From the NCBI RefSeq assembly GCF_001583495.1, contig NZ_LQAQ01000033.1, positions 1 through 35,244 of the forward strand: a DNA stretch of 35,244 nt, read 5' to 3'. Below, piece after piece: positions 27,431 to 35,040 of the stretch. Numbering within the stretch: the stretch's first letter is position 1; each line of letters starts with the position of its first letter. Under the pieces are notes generated by a model. That model had not been told where the DNA came from and searched no databases. It saw only the letters and a program-made list of their open reading frames with translations. The DNA comes from Flammeovirga sp. SJP92 (GTDB lineage Bacteria; Bacteroidota; Bacteroidia; Cytophagales; Flammeovirgaceae). The translations under genes were made by a program, and so were the position numbers.

Positions 27431-27557
27431 TAAGAGTATGTTTGGAATATAAATTTTAGAAGTAAAAATTCTCCGTTTTAGGTTGTGATGAAATTAATAA
27501 ACTCACGTTCTGTTAGGGTGGATTTTTACTAAAAGTAATGTTTCAAACATGCTCTAA
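27431..27557. repeat. Imperfect foldback (inverted repeat) upstream of susC
   Basis: The left arm (from 27431, TAAGAGTATGTTTGGA) pairs with the right arm (27542-27557, TTCAAACATGCTCTAA) at 13 of 16 positions. Pairing continues inward through TTTTAG and TAAAAAT segments, giving arms of about 40 bases around a loop of roughly 45. It could be a folded susC leader or a remnant of a small inverted-repeat element. The alignment was made by eye. Confidence 0.5.
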
Positions 27558-27940
27558 GCAAAAAGGCATATTAGTATTCGTACAATTAGAACTTAAAGAA
27601 GTGATTAAACTCCTCAGAGAATAGTGTGATACATTTTAACTGTACGGTAGTGATAATCCATATACCACGTATTGCTTTATCTTTTTTAGTTTAATAAGTA
27701 AAATTCATTTCGTCTTGTATTATAAAGTAAATTGCAAATTCATTTCAGTATTATTTTGTATTTTTTGATGTTTATTAAAAATAAATTAAAGAATAAAATT
27801 GTCAGATTTTCAAAAGTAGATTATTACAATATTTTAGATCACTTAATACTATGTATTAAATTTATGTAGCGTATTTTGTACGTGTATCTTATATAACAAA
27901 AGTAAATAACTCTAATGTATTAAAAAATGTTTATTTAAAT

Positions 27941-27948
27941 TATATTTG
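27941..27948 (+). promoter_or_regulatory. Possible -7 promoter box of the AraC-family gene
   Basis: TATATTTG matches the Bacteroidota consensus TAnnTTTG and lies 26 bp before the ATG at 27975. No clear TTG element is present about 20 bp further upstream, so the call is tentative. An activator-dependent promoter could lack it. Confidence 0.35.
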
Positions 27949-27974
27949 TGTACATATGAAACATAACTAAAATT

Positions 27975-28880
27975 ATGAACGAGAAATTAGAACTTAAAAG
28001 AAGTGGAGATCCTTCTGTTTCCACACAGAGAATAGACCCACTAAGAATCGAGGTACTCTGTTGCCGTTTGTGGTGGTTAAAAAAATGGAAAAACGGAAAG
28101 TTATCTTCTCCTTATTGGAGATTGTATTGGAATAAAAACAAAGGGGCCTACATCACTTATAAAGGACGGAAAATTGAAATCAATCCCGATAAAGTTATTC
28201 TCATCCCTCCCAATACTATGTTTGAAACTTCTATTAAAGGGAATGAAAACATGAGTAATAATGAACTTGAGGGTGGAGTTATTCAATGCAGTAATGATGT
28301 AGAGAAATATATCAACCAGAACAACATTATTCATCTGTTTATCCACTTCAACTTAGGTAAAGCACTTGATCAATTCAATAGTAATATTTATGAGATTCCA
28401 TTAAGTGATGATCAAAGAGAATTTATTCAACAAATCAAAAAAAAAGTACTCAGCAACAATGATTTAATACGAATTCACACCGCTATTAAAATTCACCAAT
28501 TAATACTTTCTACTATCCAATGTATTGATGAAAACCAACTCTTACCTCAACAACTGAATGCTCGTATTATTAAAACGATTGAGTTTATCAATGAACATTA
28601 TTTCAGAGTTATTGACAATGCTGAACTGGCTGAGAATATCAATATGGCCACCAATTCTTTTACTCGTTTTTTTAAACAAAATATACACTTAAGTCCACAA
28701 GAATACATTAAGAATGTACGTATCGGGAAAGCATGCCACTTAATGGAAAATGCTGAACTTTCCTTTGACTTCATTGCTCAAAAAGTCGGATTTTCAGACC
28801 GTTACCACTTCTCAAAAGTATTCAAAACCGTAAAGGGGATTCCTCCTGCACAATATAAAAAACAGTTCATTATGAAATGA
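27975..28880 (+). CDS. AraC-family transcriptional regulator
   Basis: Cytoplasmic regulator of 301 residues. Residues 1-190 form a poorly conserved sensor domain, cupin-like in feel (LYWNKNKGAYITYKGRKIEINPDKVILIPP). Residues 200-301 are the double helix-turn-helix AraC domain: AELAENINMATNSFTRFFKQ is the first unit and SFDFIAQKVGFSDRYHFSKVFKTVKGIPPAQYKK the second, with the usual family signature. It is divergent from susC, suggesting it activates the uptake operon on sensing a sugar released from the polysaccharide. This is the common layout for such regulators, inferred from position only. It is followed by a hairpin terminator shared with the convergent GH88 gene. Confidence 0.93.
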   Translation: MNEKLELKRSGDPSVSTQRIDPLRIEVLCCRLWWLKKWKNGKLSSPYWRLYWNKNKGAYITYKGRKIEINPDKVILIPPNTMFETSIKGNENMSNNELEGGVIQCSNDVEKYINQNNIIHLFIHFNLGKALDQFNSNIYEIPLSDDQREFIQQIKKKVLSNNDLIRIHTAIKIHQLILSTIQCIDENQLLPQQLNARIIKTIEFINEHYFRVIDNAELAENINMATNSFTRFFKQNIHLSPQEYIKNVRIGKACHLMENAELSFDFIAQKVGFSDRYHFSKVFKTVKGIPPAQYKKQFIMK

Positions 28881-28910
28881 AATGTTTGCCCTCTTCCTTT
28901 TCAAAATAAA

Positions 28911-28944
28911 AAAGACTATGGCCAAAAGTTTAACCATAGTCTTT
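28911..28944. terminator. Bidirectional hairpin terminator between AraC-type and GH88 genes
   Basis: A perfect 11-bp stem (AAAGACTATGG with CCATAGTCTTT) and a 12-base loop lie between two convergent genes, 30 bases past the AraC stop and 25 past the GH88 stop. On the minus strand the stem runs into TTTATTTTGA, a good U-tract for the GH88 operon. On the plus strand the tail is weaker. Confidence 0.8.
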
Positions 28945-28969
28945 ATGCTTATCAAAAAAATTACTCACT

Positions 28970-30235
28970 CTAAATTGACGATAGTATTGATTCTCCTAGT
29001 TCTATTTTTTTCAATCTTATTAATGCTTCCACATAATAATAATCTGCATAATTGATCGATGCATCTATCTCAGAACCAGCAGGATGATGACCTGTTGAAT
29101 GCGACAGAAAAGCAGAATTGCTGTCTCTACTTTGGTAACGTTCGGAAGATAATTCGATAATCATTTTTTCAGCTAAGTTTATATATCTTTTTCCTTTTTC
29201 ACCGCCTACATATCCACCTAATTCAAGCAAAGCTGAAGCTGTAACTGCAGCCGCTGAAGCATCTCTTGGTGCATTTGGAATATCAGGAGCAGAAAAGTCC
29301 CAAAATGGTATTAAATCTTCTGGCAAACGGGTCAAATATACATCTGATACCTGTTGCGCAAATTTCAAATATTTTTCATCACCTATCATTCTATACATCA
29401 TCGTGTAGCCATAAATAGCCCAAGACTGTCCCCTTGCCCACATAGAATCATCTGCATAACCTTGATGTGTTACTCCTTTAATTTTCTGACCATTTTCACG
29501 ATCGTAAATCACTACATGATAAGAAGTAAAATCGTCTCTAAAATGATTTTTCATGGTCACATCTGCGTGATTCACAGCAACTTCTCTAAATGCTGCATCT
29601 CCTCCGTTTTGTGCACTCCAAAGCAACATTTCTAAGTTCATCATATTGTCCATGATGGTATTATGCTGAGGCCATTCCATATTTGGAACATCTCTAGGCC
29701 AGCTCAAAATGGTACCGACATTTGGGTTATACAAGGTGATCAACTGCTTGGAAGAGTTCATAATTAAATCCTTATACTCCTCATTTCCAGTGAGTCTGTA
29801 TCCATTTCCAAAACTGCAAAACATCTGAAAACCAATATCATGATCTAGTGGAGGTCGAGTGGCTAAAGGTGTAAGGAAACGGCTGTACTTATCTGCCACT
29901 GTCAACCATTTTTTATCTTTAGAATATTCATACAGATACCATAGTGTACCTGGAAAAAATCCGCTTGTCCAATCTTCTACAGGTACATAACGCCATTCTT
30001 TACTTCCTTTGTTAATAGTCCTTGGAAAGAGAGAATCAGCAGGCACTAAGGCTAACGTTTTTTCGGCCTGTGCCAAACAATAATCCAATTGTGCATCTAT
30101 GTTGAAACGATCTGAATTCTCGACCGCTGTATCGTTTGTATCGTTTTGACTTTGAGGCTGTCCACACCCAAAAACAAGACTGATTATCAGTAAATTGAAA
30201 GAATATAGAGTAATATATGATTTGAAGTTTTTCAT
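28970..30235 (-). CDS. Glycoside hydrolase family 88 unsaturated glucuronyl hydrolase, lipoprotein
   Basis: Hydrolyses the 4,5-unsaturated uronate that a polysaccharide lyase leaves at the non-reducing end, yielding free unsaturated uronic acid. The 421-residue product has a lipobox-like SLVFGC (Cys24). It carries the (alpha/alpha)6-barrel motifs VEDWTSGFFPGTLWYLYE, HDIGFQMF, MDNMMNLEMLLW, WARGQSWAIYGY and RDASAAAVTASALLEL. By comparison with Bacillus sp. GL1 UGL, Asp133 (HDIGF) and Asp196 (MDNMMNL) fill the two catalytic Asp positions. The ATG at 30235 is used; a TTG precedes it by one codon. It is the last gene of the MFS-DUF4861-GH88 operon. Its presence is the main evidence that the target glycan contains uronic acid and is cut by a lyase. 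Confidence 0.93.
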   Translation of the reverse strand: MKNFKSYITLYSFNLLIISLVFGCGQPQSQNDTNDTAVENSDRFNIDAQLDYCLAQAEKTLALVPADSLFPRTINKGSKEWRYVPVEDWTSGFFPGTLWYLYEYSKDKKWLTVADKYSRFLTPLATRPPLDHDIGFQMFCSFGNGYRLTGNEEYKDLIMNSSKQLITLYNPNVGTILSWPRDVPNMEWPQHNTIMDNMMNLEMLLWSAQNGGDAAFREVAVNHADVTMKNHFRDDFTSYHVVIYDRENGQKIKGVTHQGYADDSMWARGQSWAIYGYTMMYRMIGDEKYLKFAQQVSDVYLTRLPEDLIPFWDFSAPDIPNAPRDASAAAVTASALLELGGYVGGEKGKRYINLAEKMIIELSSERYQSRDSNSAFLSHSTGHHPAGSEIDASINYADYYYVEALIRLKKIELGESILSSI

Positions 30236-30284
30236 CAAATTTTGATTAAAAAGTGGTAGATTAGTTTAAAAAAATTCAGTCACG

Positions 30285-31499
30285 TTATATTTTATTGATC
30301 TCGATGCTTACTGGATTTTTCACTCGCTCTATAAAAGTATGTAAGTACTGATTCCATTCATCTTCAGATGCAAATTGCTTACTTTTCTCCCAAACAAAAC
30401 CGGCGTAATAATCAATTTCTGATTGATTTGGAGTTGCAAGCACCAATAGATGACTGGCATCTTTATGATCGGATACCTTTTCAAAACCTTTATCTAATTG
30501 ACTCGGCATCACAACACCTAACCCTAAGTTTGCATCATCAATTTTTTCCCAGTAGCTGTAAATACCTTTTGAATTATCAATCAAAACCTCTCCCTTATTA
30601 TCATGCAATGTAATACCTACAGCAACCTGAGGCACAACACCTTCCGTAGTAAATTTTGAATGAAAATGACATAAATTACTCCCAAGATCTAAACTGATAA
30701 TTTTCTCTTCCGCTATTTGCTGTCCGTTCACTTCCCAAGGGGCATAATTCAATTGAAAAACAGTACGGATAGGTCCTTCTGAAATGGTTTTGTATGAAGT
30801 GAAATTCTTTGATGTATAAAGAGAATCATTCACCCAAAACCCAATACCACCGATACCTCTACTAGGACCTACATGATAAGGATCGTAACCTTCTCCAGTA
30901 TCAATATGATAAGCACCTTCTTTTTCAGAGTTATTCTTATACCATTTATCAATAATTGGATAGTCTACTTTTTTCAACCAAGCATCAATTCCACTGGTCA
31001 ATGTACCGCCATACTCATTCGCTTCAGCTCTTCTCTGAGCATCAGGACCAAAAGTTCTTAATGCCACTCTGTCATTTTCCCAAGCGTAATCGTCCGTTCT
31101 TTCTGGAACAAACCTTGAATACGTCGTTTTTTGTGAAGAAGGTTGTGCCTCACCCGACTTCAATGGGCGTACAATAAGTGATAATTTAGAATTTGATTTT
31201 ATGTCAATTTGAAACAACCACTGATCCATCACTTTATCATCATTCAGATCAATCCATTGGTTGATTAACAACTCTCCTGTTTCAGTATTTTCAATGGCTA
31301 AATTTTCATAACCATATTTCTTAATCAGTTCTTCGAAGGGTTGAACATCAAGTTCAATGGTCTCATTTAGGCGATCAGTTAAAATTGTATTATTTAATGA
31401 TATAAAAATTTTATCATTTTGTTCATTACAACTAAATGTAAGGGGTATTAATAGTAGTGTACTTACAAACTTATAGAAGTAAACGTAATTGTTTTTCAT
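30285..31499 (-). CDS. DUF4861-family lipoprotein
   Basis: Secreted protein of 404 residues with a lipoprotein-like signal (PLTFSC, Cys24). The hallmark TYSRFVPERTDDYAWENDRV followed by ALRTFGPDAQ near residues 125-155 identifies the DUF4861 family, which is often found beside uronate-degrading genes. Other conserved spots are GEGYDPYHVGPSRGIGGIG, in which His and Asp could form a metal or sugar site. The overall beta-rich makeup recalls large beta-sandwich carbohydrate-active enzymes. No catalytic mechanism can be read from the sequence. The start at 31499 gives the signal peptide directly; a longer frame would begin with TTG at 31586 and is less likely. It lies 49 bp before GH88, so it likely acts on the same uronate-bearing oligosaccharides. 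Confidence 0.82.
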   Translation of the reverse strand: MKNNYVYFYKFVSTLLLIPLTFSCNEQNDKIFISLNNTILTDRLNETIELDVQPFEELIKKYGYENLAIENTETGELLINQWIDLNDDKVMDQWLFQIDIKSNSKLSLIVRPLKSGEAQPSSQKTTYSRFVPERTDDYAWENDRVALRTFGPDAQRRAEANEYGGTLTSGIDAWLKKVDYPIIDKWYKNNSEKEGAYHIDTGEGYDPYHVGPSRGIGGIGFWVNDSLYTSKNFTSYKTISEGPIRTVFQLNYAPWEVNGQQIAEEKIISLDLGSNLCHFHSKFTTEGVVPQVAVGITLHDNKGEVLIDNSKGIYSYWEKIDDANLGLGVVMPSQLDKGFEKVSDHKDASHLLVLATPNQSEIDYYAGFVWEKSKQFASEDEWNQYLHTFIERVKNPVSIEINKI

Positions 31500-31672
31500 A
31501 ATTTCTCTTTCTAAAAGGTAATTAGATGTAGTAAAATGCAACGCTTTATTCCAATTGGTAATTATTCGAAGAAAAGAAAATACCAATTATTCATGTCGCA
31601 TTTCAATATTTTATGCAGTTGAGCTTATCTAATTTTTCAAAACAAGCTAACATAAACTATATATACATTTGG

Positions 31673-33010
31673 TTAAAATTTTGCAGACTCAAGTTTTGGA
31701 TTGATAAGATGAATAATTGCCAAAATGATTAAATAGGAAAGACCGGCAATCAAAAACATCCAGAAGTAAGCCTCACTTCCCACTTTATCCAAATATCTGC
31801 CCATCAGAAAATCAATCGACATTCCGGTAACTGCACCAATCATTCCTCCAACTCCAACAACTGAAGCAACTGAATTTTTAGGCATAGTATCAGAAACAAG
31901 TGTAAAAAGATTGGCTGACCATGCTTGATGACCACCTGAAGCAAAGGCGATTAAAATAGCAGCAATCCATTTGTTATCAGTTAATGTTGCAAATACTACT
32001 GGTACAATAAACATTGCACAAATTAGCATTGCTGTTTTTCTGGATTTATTGAGTGACCATCCTTTATTCAAAAAAAACTTAGGAAGGTATCCACCTCCAA
32101 TACTACCAAAATCTGCAACAAGGTAAACAAGTACCAATGCAGCTCCAAGTTCTTTGATGCTCACACCGAATGTATCATGGAAAAACATTCCACTCCAAAA
32201 CATAAAAAAGAACCAAACTCCATCTGTCATTTTTCCTATAGCAAAAGCCCAGCTTTGTTTTTTAGCTATCACCCGTGCCCAAGGAATTTTTTTTGAAGAA
32301 TTTTCCTGCTCGTCTTCATGCTGTTGAATATAGGCCAATTCCTTTGCATTCACCTTATTGTGTTTTTCAGGGTTTTTATACGCTTTCAACCACAAAATCA
32401 CCCAAATAGCACTTAAAATTCCAGTTACCAAAAATGCAAATTGCCAATGCGTTCCATCCTCCAGTACAATTAAACCTACTACCAAAGGTGCTAAGATGGC
32501 TCCAACATTTGCTCCTGCATTAAAAATACCTGTCGCAAACGCCCTGTCTTTTTTAGGAAACCACTCTGCTACTGTTTTCACAGCTGCTGGAAAGTTTCCT
32601 GCTTCACCAATCCCCAATCCAAAGCGGGCTATGATAAAACCGACCAATCCAAAACTAGGTCTTAAAACAGCGTGAAGCATACCAAATGCACTCCAAACCG
32701 CAATGGAAACAGTATAACCAATTCGTGTTCCAAACTTATCGACTAAACTTCCCATTGAAAGCATACCAATAGCATAAGCTAGTTTAAAAGCTATATTAAT
32801 ATTTGCATAATCTGATTTTGACCAATCAAATAGCATTTCGAGACTAGGTGCCAAAACGCCTATCATGCTTCTATCCATCAAGTTGATGGTGGTGGCCATA
32901 AACAACAATGCTAATATCCTATACCTGTATTTAGATTCTTTGAGTTCAAGGTCATCCACGCTTTTAGTAAGCAATGTACCTTTACCTTCCAATTCATATA
33001 AGTCGCTCAT
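31673..33010 (-). CDS. MFS transporter, hexuronate (ExuT/ACS-family) type
   Basis: Inner-membrane sugar-acid permease of 445 residues, a normal length for the 12-helix major facilitator fold. The family signature of anion:cation symporters is visible in NLMDRSMIGVLAPSL (helix 1), MGSLVDKFGTRIGY (loop 2-3) and GLGIGEAGNFPAAVKTVAEWFP (helix 4), with RAFATGIFNAGANVGA after it. This is the ExuT-like branch used for glucuronate and galacturonate. It heads an operon with DUF4861 and GH88, so the likely cargo is the unsaturated uronate released by GH88 or a derived uronic acid. A good promoter lies at 33117-33147 and LacI-type operators further upstream; the LacI-family gene is divergent. Confidence 0.9.
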   Translation of the reverse strand: MSDLYELEGKGTLLTKSVDDLELKESKYRYRILALLFMATTINLMDRSMIGVLAPSLEMLFDWSKSDYANINIAFKLAYAIGMLSMGSLVDKFGTRIGYTVSIAVWSAFGMLHAVLRPSFGLVGFIIARFGLGIGEAGNFPAAVKTVAEWFPKKDRAFATGIFNAGANVGAILAPLVVGLIVLEDGTHWQFAFLVTGILSAIWVILWLKAYKNPEKHNKVNAKELAYIQQHEDEQENSSKKIPWARVIAKKQSWAFAIGKMTDGVWFFFMFWSGMFFHDTFGVSIKELGAALVLVYLVADFGSIGGGYLPKFFLNKGWSLNKSRKTAMLICAMFIVPVVFATLTDNKWIAAILIAFASGGHQAWSANLFTLVSDTMPKNSVASVVGVGGMIGAVTGMSIDFLMGRYLDKVGSEAYFWMFLIAGLSYLIILAIIHLINPKLESAKF

Positions 33011-33116
33011 TTTGTAGTTAAATAGATTAAATCGATAGTGTAGCTGTAATTCATTTCGTAGTGTATTGGAAAATATTCCAATTGGTTCAAATTTTTACCA
33101 CATATAACCCCTCCAT

Positions 33117-33147
33117 CAAAAATATTTTTGACAATATTCATCTTCAA
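33117..33147 (-). promoter_or_regulatory. Promoter of the transporter-DUF4861-GH88 operon
   Basis: On the minus strand TTG (33147-33145) is followed after 20 bp by TATTTTTG (33124-33117), matching the Bacteroidota consensus TTG-N19-21-TAnnTTTG. Transcription would begin near 33110, giving a leader of about 100 bases before the ATG at 33010. The best-matching promoter I found in the window. Confidence 0.6.
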
Positions 33148-33351
33148 TCCTTTTTAAAAAAAGAGGACAGTAGAACGCCAATTTCTAACGTATAGGGTTC
33201 CTATTTTAGTAACGCTTTGTTTATTATATAGAGATCTTCAAAAATGAAGATTTTGTAAAAAGATCACGTAGTTTAATTATTTCATTTCGTTTCATTCCAT
33301 TAAGGCCGGGTGGAAAATCTCACTTGGTAATTATAAATAACAGACCAAAAT

Positions 33352-33365
33352 TGCAATCGATTGCA
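33352..33365. promoter_or_regulatory. LacI-type operator candidate upstream of the transporter operon
   Basis: TGCAATCGATTGCA, identical over 14 bp to the site at 17801-17814. It lies about 205 bp upstream of the predicted transporter promoter, so it is not a simple roadblock site; activation or DNA looping with the site at 33469 is possible. It may instead serve a closer promoter that I did not recognise. Confidence 0.65.
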
Positions 33366-33468
33366 TGGTCATGTAAAAATCAAAGAGCTTCCTCACTCTC
33401 TGTACAATAAAGATACGTAGTATAATCCGTATTATGCAAATTTTTTTTATAAATTTTCAACAAAAAAT

Positions 33469-33480
33469 ACAATCGATTGT
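33469..33480. promoter_or_regulatory. Second, shorter operator candidate
   Basis: ACAATCGATTGT is a 12-bp palindrome sharing the CAATCGATTG core with the sites at 17801 and 33352. Its centre is 116 bp from that of the 33352 site, close to 11 helical turns. This spacing would allow two dimers of one regulator to cooperate or loop. Confidence 0.55.
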
Positions 33481-33591
33481 TTTTATTGCTTTTTTTTGTG
33501 TTAATTGGTATTGATTTCTGTTGTTAAACATTTTAATCAAACAAAAAACAGCAACAATGAAATTTTTAATTACTTGATTATCTGATATATA

Positions 33592-33747
33592 ATGAATTAT
33601 TTAGTTGACAAATTGAGTCTACTTCATAATTATGTAAAAAAGACACTTCTTCAATTTATTTTTTTGAGAGAATTCAATACAGCTTATAGACTAAAATTAG
33701 GCATATTTACAGTTCAAAAAAGTAGTATGGAACATAAAAATTGGTGA
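33592..33747 (+). CDS. Small hypothetical open reading frame, possibly the start of a decayed gene
   Basis: A 51-codon frame starting MNYLVDKLSL and ending MEHKNW. I recognise no family. Its reality is doubtful because it lies in AT-rich DNA and shows no clear promoter or ribosome-binding site. The neighbouring frame just downstream reads like the end of another protein (see the entry at 33728-33820), so both may be remnants of one broken gene. It could equally be chance. Confidence 0.2.
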   Translation: MNYLVDKLSLLHNYVKKTLLQFIFLREFNTAYRLKLGIFTVQKSSMEHKNW

Positions 33748-33820
33748 TTGAAATAAAGGTAAATCTTCAACTTCAGATATTATTCTTAAAGAATTAGGTT
33801 GGCAAAACAAATTTGAATAA
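33728..33820 (+). pseudogene. Possible C-terminal gene remnant
   Basis: One frame reads WNIKIGD, an in-frame TGA (33749-33751), then NKGKSSTSDIILKELGWQNK and FE before a TAA. The balanced, protein-like composition after the stop differs from the surrounding AT-rich sequence. The TGA replaces what could have been a Trp codon. An upstream in-frame TAG closes the frame. I cannot name the parent protein, so this is a weak call. Confidence 0.25.
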
Positions 33821-33913
33821 AAAAGCAGTGTAATTCCAATACATCTGTTTGAATAACATGTGATTTCTACTACCGTTTACACGTGACCTGAACGAACCTT
33901 TTAAAACAATGAA

Positions 33914-33927
33914 TTTACACGTGTAAA
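33914..33927. promoter_or_regulatory. Palindromic operator candidate ahead of the LacI-family gene
   Basis: TTTACACGTGTAAA is a perfect 14-bp palindrome with a central CG, 75 bp before the LacI-family start. A partial copy, TTTACACGTGA, begins at 33876, 38 bp upstream. The pair could mediate autoregulation. The sequence differs from the CAATCGATTG sites, so two regulators or two binding modes may be involved. Confidence 0.5.
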
Positions 33928-34002
33928 AATCCTGATATTCAAAATGAAATTATCAATAATCAAGTGAAATGATCAAAGTATTGAATTGAAAATAGTTAAT
34001 GA

Positions 34003-35040
34003 ATGGAAGTAAAAAAAGCAACCACAATCCATGACATCGCTAGAGCATTAAATCTGAACAGTTCAACAATTTCTAGAGCTTTGAATGATCATCCTCGTGT
34101 TTCTCAAAAAACAAGAGATAAAGTGAAGGCTAAAGCAAAGGAATTAAATTATCAGCCTAATAATTTAGCGGCTAATTTAAGAACGAATAAAAGCAATACC
34201 ATTGGTGTTGTGATCCCTTTTGTTTCAAGGTATTTTTTCTCTACAGCTATCGCTGGCATTGAAGATATTGCTCAATCTTATGGCTACAATGTGATTATCA
34301 CTCAAACGAAAGATATCACTGAAAAAGAACAAGAAAGTATCAATACACTATTAAATAGCCGGGTTGAAGGTATTTTGATTTCACCTGCGATGTATAATGA
34401 TAATATTGAACATATCCAAAAAGCAATCGATCAACAGATTCCTGTTTTTTGTTTTGATAGATACGCCGAAGGTTTACAAACCACCCGCGTATTAATGGAC
34501 GATCATAAAACTGCACTTCTAATGTGTGATCATCTTATTCAGCAAGGTGCACAAAAAATTACTGTACTTTCTGGATATAAAACGGCTTCAATTTATAGCA
34601 ATCGCCAAAAAGGGATCATTGATAGTTATATCAAACAAGGCATTGACCTAAAACACTTGAATATCAATGAAATGGAACTAAGCACACACAAAGCGTATAG
34701 CTATGTGAAGGACCTTATCAGCAAAGGAAAAGTCCCGGATGCCGTCTATGCGTTGAATGATATGACCGCTTTTGGGGCCATTAAAGCTATAAGTGAAAAT
34801 AATCTTTCTGTTCCTGAAGATGTTTTAGTAGTGGGTTTCAGTAATGAACCTCTTGCCGAACTTTTCACTCCTTCTCTTACTACTGTCAACCAACCTGCCT
34901 ATGAAATGGGAAAATTGGTGGCGAAAAAACTTATTTTACATTTAGAAGATAATGAGGAATTATTGACAAGTGAGACTTCAATCTTAAAAAGTGAATTGAT
35001 CATCAGAGAGTCTTCTTTGAGAAAAAAGAGAAAAATATAA
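34003..35040 (+). CDS. LacI-family transcriptional regulator
   Basis: Sugar-responsive repressor or activator of 345 residues. The N-terminal helix-turn-helix (about residues 7-30: TIHDIARALNLNSSTISRAL) and the hinge helix (LNYQPNNLAANLRTNKS) are typical of LacI. The periplasmic-binding-protein-like sensor domain spans about 60-335 (NTIGVVIPFVSRYFFSTAIAGIEDIA, VEGILISPA, PVFCFDRY, DAVYALNDMTAFGAIKA, LTTVNQPAYEMGKLVAKKL). It is divergent from the uronate transporter operon. The shared palindrome at 17801 and 33352 is the best candidate for its operator, which would also place the sulfatase and glycosidase operon under its control. The inducer may be a uronate or a metabolite of it; this is inference. 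Confidence 0.95.
   Translation: MEVKKATTIHDIARALNLNSSTISRALNDHPRVSQKTRDKVKAKAKELNYQPNNLAANLRTNKSNTIGVVIPFVSRYFFSTAIAGIEDIAQSYGYNVIITQTKDITEKEQESINTLLNSRVEGILISPAMYNDNIEHIQKAIDQQIPVFCFDRYAEGLQTTRVLMDDHKTALLMCDHLIQQGAQKITVLSGYKTASIYSNRQKGIIDSYIKQGIDLKHLNINEMELSTHKAYSYVKDLISKGKVPDAVYALNDMTAFGAIKAISENNLSVPEDVLVVGFSNEPLAELFTPSLTTVNQPAYEMGKLVAKKLILHLEDNEELLTSETSILKSELIIRESSLRKKRKI

Larger units (their letters stand above)
27328..27974. other. Divergent susC/araC-type intergenic region
   Basis: These 647 AT-rich bases hold no convincing gene. A long imperfect foldback (27431-27557) lies on the susC side. On the minus strand CAAAAGTA (27811-27818 and 27897-27904) reads as TACTTTTG, matching the Bacteroidota -7 consensus TAnnTTTG, but no well-spaced TTG is visible. 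On the plus strand TATATTTG at 27941-27948 could serve the AraC gene. TTTGTACGTGTATC at 27875-27888 is a weak relative of the palindrome at 33914. No copy of TGCAATCGATTGCA was seen. Confidence 0.55.
33011..34002. other. Divergent transporter/LacI intergenic region
   Basis: These 992 bp hold a minus-strand promoter for the transporter (33117-33147), a near-palindrome in its leader (ATTGGAAAATATTCCAAT, 33065-33082), two related operator candidates (33352, 33469), a short plus-strand reading frame with a decayed-looking tail (33592-33820), and a second type of palindrome ahead of the LacI gene (33914). The region is very AT-rich. No clear promoter for the LacI gene was found. Confidence 0.6.

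Noticed and set aside
27437-27444. TATGTTTG, a plus-strand match to the TAnnTTTG promoter box
   Set aside because: It faces away from susC, is over 500 bp from the AraC gene, has no well-spaced TTG, and lies in the foldback arm.
31500-31586. A longer N-terminus for the DUF4861 protein starting at TTG 31586
   Set aside because: The ATG at 31499 gives a direct lipoprotein signal; the extension has no signal character.
31553-31588. Short inverted repeat AATTGGTA/TACCAATT between transporter and DUF4861 genes, considered as terminator
   Set aside because: Weak AT-rich 8-bp stem with a 20-base loop and no U-run; too weak to claim a terminator within the operon.
34423-34433. GCAATCGATCA, a near match to the operator, inside the LacI-family gene
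   Set aside because: Only one half of the palindrome matches and it lies in coding sequence; chance similarity is enough.
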